Source: JAAZBV01 sp964499695 (lineage in GTDB: Bacteria; Desulfobacterota; DSM-4660; Desulfatiglandales; HGW-15). From it: 24,575 bases of DNA. The notes beneath the pieces are model-generated. The model had not been told where the DNA came from and did no database searches. It saw only the letters and a program-made list of their open reading frames with translations. Positions 24,212-24,575 of the stretch are shown here, piece by piece. The DNA lies in NCBI GenBank assembly GCA_964499695.1, contig CAZCMD010000062.1, positions 1-24,575 of the forward strand. The letters run 5' to 3'. Position numbers and translations under genes: made by a program. Position 1 is the first letter of the stretch. Each line of letters opens with the position of its first letter.

Positions 24212-24575
24212 ATGAATGATAAAGAAAAGCATAATATTATAGAATACAGAATAACCGGCGACTGGATCGTACTGGCTGGTAAGACCGATGATGATAATGA
24301 CTACCTGAGCCTGAAGCTTGCCCATCCCAATGACTACTGGTTTCATGTGAGGGGCATGCCGGGGAGCCATGTTATATTGAGGGCAAAGGAGAATGAAGAG
24401 CCCGGCAAGGACATACTGAAGGAGGCAGCAGCCATTGCCGCATGGCACAGCAAGGCAAAAAGCGGTGGAGTAACGGCTGTCTCCTGTACAATGGCAAAAT
24501 ATGTCTCAAAGCCAAAGGGTGCAAAGCCGGGGACTGTTACCATTAAAAAAGAGACTATTATCAAGGTAAGACCGG
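24212..24575 (+). CDS. NFACT-R (DUF814) domain protein, 3' end cut by window
   Basis: An ATG at 24212, preceded by AGGGGAT, opens a frame running off the right edge; 121 residues are visible. It aligns from memory to the NFACT-R RNA-binding domain: WIVLAGKTDDDNDYLSLKLA, then the hallmark NDYWFHVRGMPGSHVIL (about residues 44-60), an AAAIAAWHSKAK helix, and VSKPKGAKPGTV near the end. In NEMF/RqcH-type proteins this domain binds tRNA or the 60S/50S-nascent-chain complex in ribosome quality control. Here the usual NFACT-N and coiled-coil parts are absent upstream, so this is the stand-alone form whose role is unclear. The hallmark DxWFHxxxxPGSH pattern has tyrosine in the first position before W (D-Y-W-F-H). 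Confidence 0.85.
   Translation, partial: MNDKEKHNIIEYRITGDWIVLAGKTDDDNDYLSLKLAHPNDYWFHVRGMPGSHVILRAKENEEPGKDILKEAAAIAAWHSKAKSGGVTAVSCTMAKYVSKPKGAKPGTVTIKKETIIKVRP

Overview
The window looks like a chromosomal segment of a Gram-negative, probably anaerobic bacterium. Most genes have good Shine-Dalgarno sites, several products carry Sec-type signal peptides, and ferredoxin and radical SAM enzymes are present. GC content varies: one sampled 60-base line is about 32% GC inside the defence island and another about 52% inside the terpenoid operon. The gene mix (DUF116, radical SAM, terpene-cyclase-like genes, secreted WD/PQQ-like propellers) and the palindromic intergenic repeats would suit a Desulfobacterota-like or related environmental lineage. 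That assignment is inference; no marker gene fixes it.

Left part (1-5541). The start of a partial minus-strand gene lies at the edge, followed by a small exported protein and a DUF4145 zinc-ribbon protein. Then comes a tight three-gene minus-strand cassette: nuclease-like effector, middle component and DUF3732 ABC/SMC-type ATPase. Adjacent genes overlap by 8 and 4 bases. This matches the ABC three-component (ABC-3C) conflict-system architecture, and the AT-rich composition suggests a transferred defence island.

Middle (5542-10020). A putative lipoprotein, a VOC/PhnB-like protein and a sorbitol-dehydrogenase-type medium-chain dehydrogenase lie on the minus strand. They are separated by three diverged copies of a modular intergenic repeat, which carries smaller nested GC-rich palindromic units.

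Right part (10021-24575). A secreted beta-propeller gene has a near-consensus sigma70 promoter. It is followed by a five-gene plus-strand operon with overlapping reading frames: di-cluster ferredoxin, radical SAM enzyme, DUF116-polyprenyl diphosphate synthase fusion, alpha-alpha toroid protein resembling a protein-prenyltransferase beta subunit but without its full zinc site, and a squalene-hopene-cyclase-like class II terpene cyclase with an intact DxDD acid motif. No squalene synthase is visible. Together they look like an isoprenoid pathway whose product cannot be named from sequence, and this is the most interesting part of the window. A DHA2-family exporter converges on the operon. Beyond it lie a coiled-coil protein of unknown function, a second propeller closely related to the first, a third more distant propeller on the other strand, and the start of a stand-alone NFACT-R (DUF814) gene running off the right edge.

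No tRNA, rRNA, CRISPR array, transposase, integrase or replication origin was recognised.
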